A DNA stretch of 64,000 nucleotides. Origin: Penium margaritaceum (taxonomy: Eukaryota; Streptophyta; Zygnematophyceae; Desmidiales; Peniaceae). The notes under the pieces were generated by a model. It ran no database searches and was not told the origin of the DNA. It saw only the letters and a program-made list of their open reading frames with translations. The stretch is from positions 110,859 through 174,858 of the forward strand of contig SZWC01003863.1 of the NCBI GenBank assembly GCA_023375785.1. Reading direction: 5' to 3'. Shown in pieces: positions 19,760-30,149 of the stretch; position 1 is the first letter of the stretch, and each line of letters begins with the position of its first letter. A program made the position numbers and the translations under genes.

Positions 19760-20552
19760 TGCCTAAATTAGTCTAGGACATGCAAGCCCATGCCGAATGT
19801 GACACGAGCTCTGGTGGTGAGCGGGAGAATTGCAGCGCCAAGATTTGGCCAAGTCCAAAATGCATGGATTAAGAATCCAGAAGAGAAGGAAAATGAGCCC
19901 TACGGAGAGCTTATATACTGCGGACTGGCGGCTAGCCCACTAGGCCACATCATCCCCGTTGCACCAAAAGGCATGGACGGGGAATACACACCACAGAACA
20001 TGAAACCACATACTGGGGGTATCCCGAGGCACCGTGATAGTCAACTGTGTGCCCGGGTCTTGACTATCGAGAAAGTATCCAATATAATCCAAATACATCC
20101 AAATCCTACGGTGACACACTAGGCAAGTTTAGGCCGAGACGCCAGAACATGTAACCGGGCGTCCGGGTCTCAGCCACATGCAGACTACACATGCCTGAGA
20201 AAAGGTCAACAAAGAATCGATCAATCTGTGATGGATTTTGAGAGGCACCGGTACAAAACCACCGTGCACCCGGGACTCGACCACAGAGAGAGTGCACATC
20301 CTTCAGATACAATATGCGGTAAATCTCTATGGGGTCTCCCGGAGCACTGGCACAAATCACCAAGTGTTTGGGTCTTGACCACCAAGGAAACTTTATCACA
20401 CATGCATGGGTGCGTAGGCGGCTAGAATGCACCATATGTGTCAAAGAAGGACAAATGTAGCTACTAGAGAGCAATGAGCACAAACTACGAAGCTCCCGCT
20501 TCATACATAAGAGTGTATGACAATCAGATAGCTCAAAGCCCATACACCAACA
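19760..20552 (-). repeat. Cop-N 5' LTR
   Basis: 793 bp. It starts TGTTGGTGTATGGGC and ends TTTAGGCA on the minus strand. It pairs with 2917-3757 and is flanked on the outer side by AGCAA (20553-20557), equal to the flank of the 3' LTR. Confidence 0.88.
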
Positions 20553-20718
20553 AGCAACACATCCATGTTCTCCAACAACAAGAAAGCTGTAGCCAGTGCG
20601 TCTATGAGCATATCTGTCATGTTTCCATTCACTTACTGTGTAGCCGTCAACAACCACAAAAAGTGTAGCTCGATAGCACAGTCATGTACACAGTATAGTG
20701 AGTATGTAATGGAAAACG
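20553..20718 (-). pseudogene. Cop-H RNase H, middle piece
   Basis: A short orphan coding piece between Cop-2 and Cop-N. The minus strand reads HYILTILCT, a stop, LCYRATL, then DGYTVSEWKHDRYAHRRTGY and SFLVVGEHGCVA. This matches the copia RNase H segment that normally reads like GYxDSDWAxDxxxRRSTxGY followed by FxLGGGxVSW. It fits exactly between the N-terminal piece at 28479-28631 (ending LEAIMR) and the C-terminal piece at 2590-2916 (beginning RNSSEAEF). Confidence 0.85.
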
Positions 20719-21347
20719 TGCAAGGTAAGACACTACTAGGAAGCTTCCTAGCCTTGTTGTTGCTGACGTGGTAACACTGTCCAGTCAGGTAGCGCAATAA
20801 CAAGCAAGAAGGTACAAATAACAAATAGGGTTAGGCTAGGGAGACGTGCAAAGCCCCATAGGCTCCCATAGCTTAGTAATGTAGAGAGAGATGACAGCTG
20901 ACAAGGACATTGCATAAATATCTGACATGGCGCACGGCGGGTGATGCACGCGGCATTTTCAATTTTTCCTAAAGCCAACCCAAAACCACTATTTTGGTTG
21001 CAACACCGTCTGAACCTAGAGATGCAAAAAAATTTTAGCCGAAAAATACAACAAGTTGCACAAAGACGTCCGGCATCGATCAGTGGACACACAATACAAT
21101 ACATGCAAATCGGGTTGAAGAGCCAGTCAAGCCAGAAAACTCTAGCAACTACAGAAAAACTGTAGAGCACCCCAGCAAGCACCCTAGACGTTGTGGCAGC
21201 TGTCTGGCAGGTGTTGGTGGGTGAAGCCACCACATGTTGGTGGTCCGGTACCAGCTGGGTCCGCATCAGGGATTTGCATGAGCATGTACATGGTCGAGTG
21301 GTCATAGTAAGTTGTAAAAATAGACAGGGACGACTCACATCACAACA
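20719..21347 (-). repeat. Cop-2 3' LTR
   Basis: On the minus strand it starts TGTTGTGATGTGAGTCG and contains CTGTCTATTTTTACA, GCATCTCTAGGTTCAGACGG and a short GA run, all present in the same order at 27836-28478. The low edge is uncertain by about 10 bases because the two copies diverge near 20719-20735. Confidence 0.7.
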
Positions 21348-21589
21348 CTTTCCCATGATCTGATGGTACGCATTTCCATACATGTGCAGATTTCACACAA
21401 GTACACAACAAAATGCTGAACATTCCATGCTCAAACACCTCACTCTCAGCCACTCTCAGGCAAGGGACAAAGGACGACAAAACGAATGGCCACCATGAAC
21501 TTTCCACGCATGAGTGCCTTGGTCAGGAAGTCAGCCCGATGCCTGTCCGTGCCGACCCAGATGACGGAGATCACCTATCCCTCCACAAG

Positions 21590-22080
21590 ATGACACATGA
21601 AGTAATGCTCAATTGTAACTTGCTTTGTGTGTGCATGAAATACACCGGATTTCTCTGCAATAGCAAGAGCACTCTACTTGATACAGTGCATAACTCAAGG
21701 CACAGACTAATGCAAATTACAAAAGAGACGCTGAAGCCACACCACCTCAGTAGCCCTGGCTCCTAGCGTAACACACTTGGCCTCTGATGATCTACGTGTA
21801 GTACAACACTGCTTGCCACTACGCCATAACAAAACAGTGTATCCTAGGAGGAACATGTAGCCTGTCTGATTGCGCCCATCAAGGCTCCACGCCCAATCGT
21901 TGTGTATGAAGCCGCCGACTACCACCAAACATTGTCGAGGAAAGCAAAGTCCAAGATATAGTGGGATAACCACGCACCACACCACTCACACAACATCATG
22001 AAGGGCTCTCTCCTGAGGACATTAAAAGAACTGTATAAGGAGGTTGACCACAAAGGTAATGTTGGATGGTGTGGTAGTGG
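21590..22080 (-). pseudogene. Cop-2 RNase H
   Basis: From about 21930 the minus strand gives VVGGFIHNDWAWSLDGRNQT, GYMFLLGYTVLLWRSGKQ and SSEAKCVTLGARATEVVWLQ, typical copia RNase H with the catalytic Asp of FxDADW retained as HNDW. In another frame SALAIAEKSGVFHAHTKQVT and IEHYFMC complete the domain down to about 21590. A stop and frame change occur near 21700. Confidence 0.85.
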
Positions 22081-22379
22081 CCACGTACATCAGAGCCAAT
22101 GAGGCGCAAGTACAGGATCACATCCGCTATCTCCCTCAGTTGTGCTGGATCATCCACCTCTGGAGCATCTTGCCCATCGGGTGTGATGGAGATGGAGGCT
22201 GTTGGGACTACACCAAGGAGGTAAGCAAACTGCTTCCCTAAAATGCAAGCGTATAGTGTCTAATAAAGCAAGAGTGTCCTCTGTTGAAAATCATGTACAA
22301 TCTCCATCCCAAGAAACATAGTTGTAGGACCAAGATACTTCACCATATAGGAAGTCTGAAGGACTACATTACCCTCCTT

Positions 22380-23010
22380 CACAGCCTACATAGAAGGGGA
22401 CGCAATTAAGAGGTCATCCACATAGACTAGGATGGCAGTAAATCTCTCAGCAGTACGTCTGAGTAAGAGGAATAGGTCGGCATCACTCTACACGTATCCG
22501 ACACGTGTTAGTTTGCTAGTGATATATTGGTTATAGGACCGAGGTGATTGCTTCAGGCCATACAAGGCAATTCGCAAGCGCCTGACCTTGTCAACGACCT
22601 CAAAGCCTGGTGGCTGGACCATGAAAATCTCCTCCTCTAGACTACCATAAAGGAACACATTCACATCCACCTAATGCAGCTCCCAGTCACGGTGAGCAAC
22701 ATTCCCAAATAGGATGCAAGTGGTGGTCATACGGTCAACGGGTGCAAACATGTAAGTGAAATCCACACCCTCCACCTGTGAGAGCCCCTTGGTCGTCAAG
22801 CAATACAGTATGCCTTTAGGCTTCACATTCTTGCAAAAGACCCACTTGGCCTGTACAGCCTTCCGCCCAAGCGAGAGGTCGACAAGCTCATAGACACCGT
22901 GCTCACGGAAGGCTCTCAGCTCATCTTCACAAACAACACGCCATTTCTCTACATTGTTGGAAGAGATTGCCTCCTTTAACTTGCCTCGATCAGGCACCAT
23001 CGATGGTGAA
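22380..23010 (-). pseudogene. Cop-2 reverse transcriptase
   Basis: The N-terminal half is a 109-residue open frame (22671-23000) with KWRVVCEDELRAFREHGVYE, AVQAKWVFCKNVKPKG, LTTKGLSQVEGVDF and MFAPVDRMTT. The next frame gives DVNVFLYGSLEEEIFMVQPP and RIALYGLKQSPRSYNQYI. The catalytic box YVDD is intact at 22413-22424. A stop separates the two main frames at 22671. The thumb region below 22380 runs into the RNase H connection and is poorly preserved. Confidence 0.85.
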
Positions 23011-23840
23011 CTCTAGGTGGCCAAAGACATGCCTCCGGACTCAGTCTGGCCACGACCAAATTAGCTGCGACATCCCAAGTGACCACGAACTCAAGGGAGA
23101 CCAACTCGTGGCTGACGGGGCATGCTCGATGCAACTTAATGTAGTCTTCCTCGACACTCAAGCCAAGGGCCTTTGTGCAAGGCTTTCCACTCTGAACACC
23201 GTGAGTTGGACGTCTATGCGCCGAGTCGGAAGTGTGCTAAGCCGTAGAGGCCTGTAGTTGGAGACAATCACCGGGCTTGTGCGAGTAGACCGATGTTGAA
23301 TTTCTCATCTTACGTTGCAAAGAAGGCAACTCGGTCACAGCCACAGGAGAAAGAGGTGCAAGCACATGAGTGGGTGTGACTAGAGATGTTGTCACTAGCA
23401 CAAGATTAGGTATGCTAGAGGGAGTTGAGGCTGACATGAGATCATGTGTGCCAGAGGGGATTGACACTGGCATGTGATCAGGTGTGCCAGAAGGGACTGA
23501 CGCTCGTACGGGATCAGGTGTGCCAGGGGGGACTGACAGTCGCACAGAATCAGGTGTGCCAAAGGGTCTCATGCTGGTACGCAATCAGGTGTGCTGGAGC
23601 GAACTGATGAGGCTATCGCAGCCATAGCCAGAGACCGGACCGCGGGTGAGGAGTCCCGGATGGACATATCCATAGGTTTAGACTCCCTTATCTGTCGGTA
23701 AGCCACACAAGTAGGAACGTGGTCAGCGGCCAGCAACAGAATGTTGGACATGTCTTGGCAGGTGAGAGCTCCAAAGATGAGAGCATCTCAAGACTCGACA
23801 ATGTGATGGATAGCAGGGACCAAAAAGCGCCAAGCCTTTG
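23011..23840 (-). pseudogene. Cop-2 integrase-RT linker with 36-bp minisatellite
   Basis: The linker between integrase and RT contains about six tandem 36-bp units (roughly 23370-23600), each encoding 12 residues such as SVPPGTPDPVRA, SVPSGTPDHMPV and SIPSGTHDLMSA. The plus-strand core is ATCAGGTGTGCC. The copia integrase-RT linker is usually variable, and this one seems to have grown by unit duplication. The rest (23600-23840) is a degraded integrase C-terminus to linker transition. Confidence 0.75.
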
Positions 23841-23841
23841 A

Positions 23842-24784
23842 CTACGGGGAGATTTCAAGGAAGGTACACGTGCGACTTTGAGGTGAGACCTTGGACCCTT
23901 GTTGGTCCTTGGTGTACCAGACGTAGGCGAGGGACCCCCAAACGCAAGAGAGATGGAGATCATTGCGATGACTGAACCACAGCTCACACGATGTGACATG
24001 GTCCAAAAGTGGACTATGCGACAAATGGTTCAAGATCCACATCATGTAGGAGAATCTCTCAAAGGCAAAGGACTTTGGAAGACCGCACTCAGACTGCATA
24101 GCGCGGACCGCATCCTTCATGGTGCGGTTCTAACGCTAAGACACATTGTTTTATTGTGGTGTAGCAAGGGTGGAGAGCTAGTGAATTATACCATGCTCAG
24201 TAAAGTAGGCAAAGTAGGCTCTCACCTCAGGACTGGCCACCACGATCCGAGCGGAACGTGTGTAGGGTGTGATGAGAATGACGCTTAGCCATCACAAGCC
24301 ACAGGCGGATCGCCAAAGCGGTATCGCTCTTGTGGCGTAGGTTGTCAACCCATTGCATCCAAGGGAAGTCATCAGTCGGGGTGAGAACATATCGACTGCG
24401 ATCTAAGAGGAGCTCGAGTGGAAGAGGACTGAGAAGGTTCAAGTGGACCAAATCTAGTTGATGGTGTGCACATGAAGAGGAGTCAGGATAGCAACAGCGA
24501 TTCATCTTAACATGGGCAACAAAAAGACAATTGGTCTTGGATGGCTTCTTGAAGGAAGCTACGTCAAGACCGAGGGCTGGCTGAGTTTGAATGAGCTTGG
24601 AAAGGGTGTTTGAGCTCACATGGCAGAGGCGACGATGCAGTAAACACTGGTGCTCAGGGAGAGAACCCGTTGGTAAACATACACGTAGAAGAGAGGGGAG
24701 GAAAACAAATAGAGGGAATGCAACAGGACACATGATAGAGGTCATCAAAAACAAAGGCATGAAGTATGATGGTACGTGTTTCAA
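23842..24784 (-). pseudogene. Cop-2 pre-integrase and integrase
   Basis: The pre-integrase motif is LLHRRLCHVSSNTLSKLIQT. In the core, LVHLNLLSPLPLELL occupies the position where the first catalytic Asp is expected, apparently lost. RSRYVLTPTDDFPWMQWVD follows, and the second Asp region is HTFRSDRGG (Asp kept). A break at 24227-24120 leads to the C-terminal part: AVRAMQSECGLPKSFAFERF, SYMMWILNHLSHSPL and CVWGSLAYVWYTKDQQ. Inactive by frameshift and substitution. Confidence 0.82.
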
Positions 24785-24866
24785 GAGCAGTCACAGTGAC
24801 AGAGTCAATAGAGTACTCAACAATGGGACCAAGCCTGGTGCATGCACAAACAGAGAGTAGGCTAAG

Positions 24867-25200
24867 CTAAAGAGCAGGGACAGAGCGCATTCGAAATGTA
24901 CAAGGGGCTAGACGGATCATCAAACCGCACAGTAACCACTTCCAAATGGACCGAATTGACACAACAAGACCGAGCACAACAAAGTCACTACGACAAAAAG
25001 TCATGTGATGGGTGGAATCAGATTCAATGATCCAAGTGTCACTCGGCTTACGCCCAGTCGTCAAAACTGAAAAACATGCCACAAAACACTACATCTCTGC
25101 TGGACGTGCAGCAAAGGACTCAAAACAACGACGAACAGCACGGATCTATGACTCATCAAGCCAGTTGATACTATCAGGTTCATCCTCATCACAAGCCAAC
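24867..25200 (-). pseudogene. Cop-2 aspartic protease
   Basis: The active-site stretch TWIIESDSTHHMTF corresponds to the family WIIDSGATHHMT. Both the catalytic Asp (now Glu) and the Gly (now Asp) are changed. The preceding spacer DEDEPDSINWLDES and VRRCFESFAARPAEM lead into it with one in-frame stop. Sequence after it down to 24867 matches the protease body only loosely. Confidence 0.8.
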
Positions 25201-26100
25201 TGAGATCCCCCACAAGCATCATCACAAGCAACAGTCATAGTAGGACAAGTTGTCTTCGGACCATTCGGTTGTGACAACACACTCGCACCTCCCTGAGTAC
25301 AAAGCACCAGCAACTAATGAAGCTCCACAACTGTGTGATCCTAAGCGTCTAGATCACCACTACTGCATGGTGAAATGGATGTGTCTGCTACAATGGTAGT
25401 CATGGCGCATCCTATCTCTGTGTCACCAGAGGACATCCACAGTGCATGTACCGCCTGCGGATCACACATGATTCATAATTAAGGAAATTCTTATACACTG
25501 TGTAGCAGTGAGCGCTTCCATAGTTGTAATAGTGGACATAACGTCCAATGGCACTACTCGCAAGCTGCTACTACTATTGATGTCCCTTGCCGCGTCGCTC
25601 TTTCGCCTTCTTCTCCTCTACGGCCACTACAACATCTTGATTTTAGTTTCTCAGGGTAGAGGAGGAGGAGGAAGCGATGGAGGTGAGACTGGTGAACCGG
25701 GACAAAGGATTAGGAGGCATCGTAGTCACTACTTCAACAAATGGACTCTGCTAATAGGCAATAACAGCCTCATGAGCTGATGTCACTAGGAGAAAGTAGT
25801 GATGAGCCCGACAAAGTAGCTGTAGTGACTCTAATAAATAAGAGAGTGTCACACGATCGAAGTCCGTAAAGAGCTTCATGGGGTCCAATTGTGTCCCCAT
25901 CATGATGGTGTAGGGTGCCTAGAGTTGCGACCCGCCACCAATCTCAAGGGGCATGCAAAGGCACATCGCTTGCCTCTAGTAATCAGTTGTGTGGGACCAT
26001 GACGGAGGACATAAAAATCAAGCAATCGAACTGTCCTCGTGGCATGGGTCTCCGTAGCGAGAAATGTCAGGGCCAGCTCCCAGCCCTAGCGCGGGTGTGC
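25201..26100 (-). pseudogene. Cop-2 gag remnant
   Basis: The best segment is near 25740-25925: APYTIMMGTQLDPMKLFTDF, DRVTLSYLLESLQLL, CRAHHYFLLVTSAHEAVIAY, a stop, then SPFVEVVTTMPPNPLSRFTS. This has the composition and spacing of a capsid-like gag region followed by a Ser-rich, basic segment. I could not find a convincing CCHC knuckle; the best candidate (YVHYYNYGSAHCYTV near 25520) is badly degraded. Assigned mainly by position upstream of protease. Confidence 0.5.
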
Positions 26101-27823
26101 TCCAATCCCGGTCCCGATCTCACCCAGGAAGGGGCAAAAGTTGACCACAGTCTCCCGCGGCATGGCATAGAGTAGACTATGTATTGCTCTTGTTGTTTTT
26201 TGTACTTGGTACGCATTGCGTGTCTGGTACTAGCTGTGGTAGTAGGGCCAGATGCCCTTAGAATCGGCCCACACCTCAAACAGGGTCTTTAAACAATCGA
26301 AGCCCTTTTTGGTATCGTAACGGGGTGGAGGTGTTTCAAAGTTCTTCATGGGGAGGGCGACCTCAGGCTCAAGAGATGGTAGATGAGGTATAGGGAGACC
26401 ACCCGTGAGAGAAACACCACCAAAATTGGACGCTGTTGAACGACGTGTGTGATCTTGATAGCGAGAAGGCGGCGAGATGAGAGGCTATGATCCTAGATGC
26501 AGCTCACAAATATGCTCCTCACATTTTCATATTCTCCTCATTCCAAGTGCCAGCCTGTGATGAGGGGTGCTGAGTTCGCGGCATCGTTTAGGATGTAGAC
26601 TGCTAAACGGATGGTGTAGCTCCAGTATATCTTCCTCGTGGCTGTTTCCAGGCCCCTAAACGACCCCTCGGTAACCTAGTTAGTCTCTTGCAATGCGTCA
26701 GTCTACCGCTGCTGCTACCGGCGCATCTTCCCCTGCATCCAACAAGGCTCGTTGATCATTAGTGACTGCAAACATGGAGTCATGATGCCCGAAGAGGAGG
26801 AAGATTTCGGGTCTCCTAGCACTTCACTCTTGTCACCGACAGGCACCATCATAATGGTCACTATGTGACTGAACATAAAAATGGTCCAAACAAGAAAGCA
26901 ACAGCGTTTCTTGAGGAGTTGGAACGCTGGAAAAAGTGATGTTTTAATCTAGAAAATTACTGAAGTCAGCACTGCTGATGATGATGATGTCAGCACTACT
27001 TCTTTCACTAACATTCTTTACGCTAACATTTTTTTACGCTGGCGTATTTTACGCCAATGATTTTTTTTCCTTTTTCTTGGAGTCATGCAGACTCTGCATG
27101 ATTGGGAGGTGATCACGTCACCTTTCGCTTGCGACTACGTAGGGGTTGCGCAGGCTTGCGTAACTCTTGCGCACTATTGTGTAGCTTTTGCATAGCTATG
27201 CAGCAATGCTATTACGCAGTATTACCAAGTTGAAATTGATGTGTATAAACAATGTTGCACAAGAAAGCAACCACTTGTTCTCCTGTTGTTGCTACTACTG
27301 CGTGTCTACTACTACGGCTGCCGTCACTACTGCTACGTTGTTGTAGTCATTGCCGCTACTATGATGCTACTGTTGTTGCTATGGCTACAGCAGCTACAAT
27401 GTTGCTATTCCACTGCTGCTATCTCTGCCGCTGCTACTATGCGGCTGTTGCTTCTTGTAGCTGTTGATACCCCTACTACTGCTAGTTGTTGCCGCCGCTG
27501 TCTGCAGCCACTGCTCACAACCGCTGCCATGAGCTGTTGTTACAGGCTGATTCTCCCTTTTTTCCCCTTTTTTTATCAAGGGTGGTGGCGAGACACGGCT
27601 ACTGCTGCTGCTGAGTGTGGCTACTTCAATTGAGCACTGTCGCAGCTCCTCTTGCTACGGTGGTGGCGGTTGTGTGGTGACGCTGTTGCTGCTAAAGTCA
27701 GGACAATGTCTCTGCTGACAACGTCTACTACGACTGGTCCTAGTATACAGCAGCGGCGATGACTCTCTATGCTTCTACCAATGCTACGTCTGTGCAGGGC
27801 AGCTCAGCAAGAGAGGTCTTGCT
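26101..27823 (-). other. Cop-2 leader with GCT/CAG-rich sequence
   Basis: No domain was recognised between the gag remnant and the PBS. About 27240-27720 is dominated by imperfect GCT/ACT/GTT triplets that leave both strands open for over 100 codons (130 residues on the plus strand at 27241-27633, rich in Leu). This is composition, not evidence of a gene. Bases 26960-27080 contain AT-rich and short T runs. The rest shows nothing I can name. Confidence 0.5.
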
Positions 27824-27835
27824 GCTCTGAAATCA
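27824..27835 (-). other. probable primer-binding site of Cop-2
   Basis: The minus strand reads TGATTTCAGAGC, 10 of 12 bases to the initiator-Met site, immediately after an LTR end of TTTTTCA. Confidence 0.6.
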
Positions 27836-27989
27836 TGAAAAACTGTTAGGATGCTTCTTAATCTTGTTGCTGTTGACATGGCGACACATCCAGTCAACAG
27901 GCGCACTAACAAGCAAGCAGATGGAAGAAACAATGAGGGTTAGACTAGGGAGACATGCAAAGTATCGTAAGCTCCAACAGCTCAGCAAT

Positions 27990-28027
<38 letters not shown>

Positions 28028-28478
28028 NNNNNNNNNNNNNNNNNNNNNNNNNNNNNNNNNNNNNNNNNNNNNNNNNNNNNNNNNNNNNNNNNNNNNNNNN
28101 NNNNNNNNNNNNATTCTGCGCATAAGCATCCAAGCACAATACCGTCTTAACCTAGAGATGCAAAACATCGAGCCGGATGCTACGACTGGTCACATGCATA
28201 GGTCCGACAGCAACTAGTGGTTACACAATGCAAAACATGCAAACCGGGCTTAAGAGCTAGTCCACCGAGAATACACTAGCAACTACGGAAATACTATGGA
28301 GCACCTCAGTGAGCACCCGGGACATCGTGGTAGTTGTCTGGAAGCTGCTGGTGTGTGGATCCACTACCCATCACTGCTCTGGTACCATCAAGTTCTGCAT
28401 CAGGGGTCTGCACAAGCATGGACATGATCGAGTGGTCACGGTTAGGTGTAAAAATAGACAGGAATGCCTCATGTAACA
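27836..28478 (-). repeat. Cop-2 5' LTR, with sequencing gap
   Basis: It starts TGTTACATGAGGC at 28478 on the minus strand and pairs with 20719-21347. It contains a GA microsatellite (about 27992-28026) next to 85 unknown bases (28028-28112). The corresponding stretch of the 3' LTR is about 120 bases from the short GA run to the GACGGT motif, which suggests that the gap is real sequence of similar size plus microsatellite. Confidence 0.7.
28028..28112. other. 85-base assembly gap
   Basis: A run of N at the end of a GA microsatellite inside the Cop-2 5' LTR. Confidence 0.99.
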
Positions 28479-28631
28479 ACGCATGATAGCCTCCAGATGT
28501 TTCGGACAAGGCTGTTTTGAGAACTGGACGAGGAAGTTGACTGATAAAGCCATATTTACCCTAATGGTGGTCATGTGGTACATGAGGGATCCGATCACGC
28601 TGAGATGATCGGCAACATTAACTGTCCCCAT
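28479..28631 (-). pseudogene. Cop-H RNase H, N-terminal piece
   Basis: The minus strand reads HLSVIGSLMYHMTTIRVNMA, SVNFLVQFSKQPCPKHLEAI and MR, the standard copia entry into RNase H (YRSAIGSLMYLxxxTRPDIxxAV). It stops at the edge of the Cop-2 LTR, where the next residues of the domain are found at 20718 and below. Confidence 0.88.
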
Positions 28632-28672
28632 ACTTGTGATGGATCAAGAGACCTTATGAGGCGCTGGCCTTT

Positions 28673-29640
28673 TTAAGTCATCAAAGAAGAAATGGGTGAT
28701 TTGGCCAGCAATGAGGCAAAGTGCTCCCCTAGAATACAGACATAAGCAGCCCAATGCAAGTGTAGAGTGTGACATCGGCTATCACACTCTAGATCCATAC
28801 CAAGAAACACTCGAGTTGGACCCAAGTCCTTTATCTTGTATGTGACCTGCAGAAGGGTCATGCCTGACTGGACATTAGAAGGGCTGAGAGAGAGGACGAG
28901 AAAGTTATCGGCGTACACTAGAATGGCCACAAAGGACTCTGAGGGATCACTCAGAAATAGTGTTGGGTCCATGGTGTTGTAACAATAGCCAAATCTCTCA
29001 AGAGTGGAGAAGATCTCCATGTTCCAGCAGCAGGACGACTACTTGAGCCCACATAGGGGCTCCCGCAATCTCCAGACTTTGTTCGTGCCATTTGTAAACC
29101 TAGGTGGATGTATCGTTTAGATCTTCTTGTCGAGACATCAATGGAGGAACACATTATTGACGTCCACCTGCTCGAGTTCCCAGCCATGCTTTACGACCTG
29201 GCAGAGAAGACCGCGATCAGTGGTATACCGGTTGACTGGAGAAAACGTCTGGTCAAAGTCAATCCTAGGGATGGGAGAGAACCCCTTTACTGTAAGTCAA
29301 GCCTTTCATCTTTCAACCTTTCCATCATGTTTCAGCTTACAGTGAAGGACCCAGCAAGTTGGGATAGCTTTGCGACCCGTTGACAGGTCCAGAAGCTCAA
29401 AACATCATGTTCCCTGAGAGAACTTAGCTCTTCCTCTATGGCCTTTTCCCAAACGTCAGCATCAGCTGCCTCACGAGACTGCCAATTAGTGGTTGGCTCT
29501 AGAGGGAGTGTGGGAAGTCCACTTGCTGCAATGCATGCTATGACATAGTTGGCAATAGAGGCCTCGAGAGCACTACACAACTCATGAGTAACAAGTGCGT
29601 ACTCCACTCCAGAGTTGGGATAGGCAAGACTGAAAACAAG
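28673..29640 (-). pseudogene. Cop-H reverse transcriptase
   Basis: The RT start is at 29332-29607, with NWQSREAADADVWEKAIEEE and LSSLREHDVLSFW. The middle (about 28950-29190) is scrambled, with the VDVNNxFLxGxLxEEIY block only traceable as WTSIMCSS and ARTKSGDCGSPYVG. The palm part is LFLSDPSESFVAILVYADNF, so the catalytic YVDD has become YADN. YKIKDLGPTRVFLGMDLE follows. Several frameshifts are present, with loss of a catalytic Asp. Confidence 0.82.
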
Positions 29641-30149
29641 GCCAAATGCATCGAGACTAGTGGTTCTGGAAGAAGAGCTAGCCGTGGAACATGATGCCCT
29701 GGAGCGTGTACGGCACTAAGAGTGCTACGAGGATTGAGAGACAGACTGTAGAGGAAGAGAACAAAGCCTATCGGTGCGTGTGTATGGCTCTAGACCAACA
29801 ACAGGGGTCTAAGAATCAAGACTTTGCTCTAGGGCATCAGTAGTTGCTTTTTTCTGCTATACAGAGTTGTGCAGTGAGACAGGAGGGGAATGTACTAGGG
29901 ACTATGTCAACACACTGGCGGGTGTGAATGCCGACATAGAAGATATGGACACAAAGGACGTAGAGATCGGTGATAAAAATGGGGAGGAGGCGGTCGGAGC
30001 ACTCGACTGGGAGGAAAGACTGGAACACATGATTTGTGGAACGGACCAGTGACGGCTGTGAAGAAGGAGGAGAACCCGTAGAGGAAAGCATGTCAAGGAA
30101 AGAAGTAGAGGTGGCCCGGAGACCAGAGACTGAGACATGAATACCTCTC
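29641..30149 (-). other. Cop-H integrase-RT linker
   Basis: Ser/Pro/Leu-rich broken frames (for example SSQSSAPTASSPFLSPISTS near 29950-30000) occupy the place of the variable linker. No domain. Confidence 0.5.

Larger units (their letters stand above)
2917..20552 (-). mobile_element. Cop-N: non-autonomous LTR element with nested insertions
   Basis: Two related LTRs (2917-3757 and 19760-20552) face the same way and are flanked by the identical 5-bp target duplication AGCAA (2912-2916 and 20553-20557). The 5' LTR is followed directly by the PBS TGGTATCAGAGT. Removing the two younger insertions (Cop-1 and Cop-3) leaves about 4.5 kb of interior: a leader with GCT/CAG-rich sequence, Pro/Ser/His-rich frames and Ser/Thr-rich frames. 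I see no zinc knuckle, protease, integrase, RT or RNase H belonging to it. That suits a large retrotransposon derivative that relied on a partner element, or one that lost pol by deletion. By eye its LTRs differ more than those of Cop-3, consistent with greater age. Confidence 0.8.
20719..28478 (-). mobile_element. Cop-2: copia element nested in Cop-H RNase H
   Basis: Related segments 20719-21347 and 27836-28478 act as LTRs. The upper one is followed on the minus strand by a PBS-like TGATTTCAGAGC (27824-27835) and the lower one is preceded by a short purine tract ATGGGAAAG (21348-21356). Between them, in copia order, are leader, gag, protease, integrase, RT and RNase H, all recognisable and all frame-broken. 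The element sits between the N-terminal and middle pieces of the Cop-H RNase H. The target duplication is not clean: TGCGT on one side, TGCAC on the other, compatible with a decayed duplication. A sequencing gap lies in the 5' LTR. Confidence 0.75.

Noticed and set aside
27241-27633. 130-residue Leu-rich plus-strand frame as a membrane protein gene
   Set aside because: It comes from GCT/ACT/GTT triplet-rich DNA in a leader and has no counterpart in the similar leaders.
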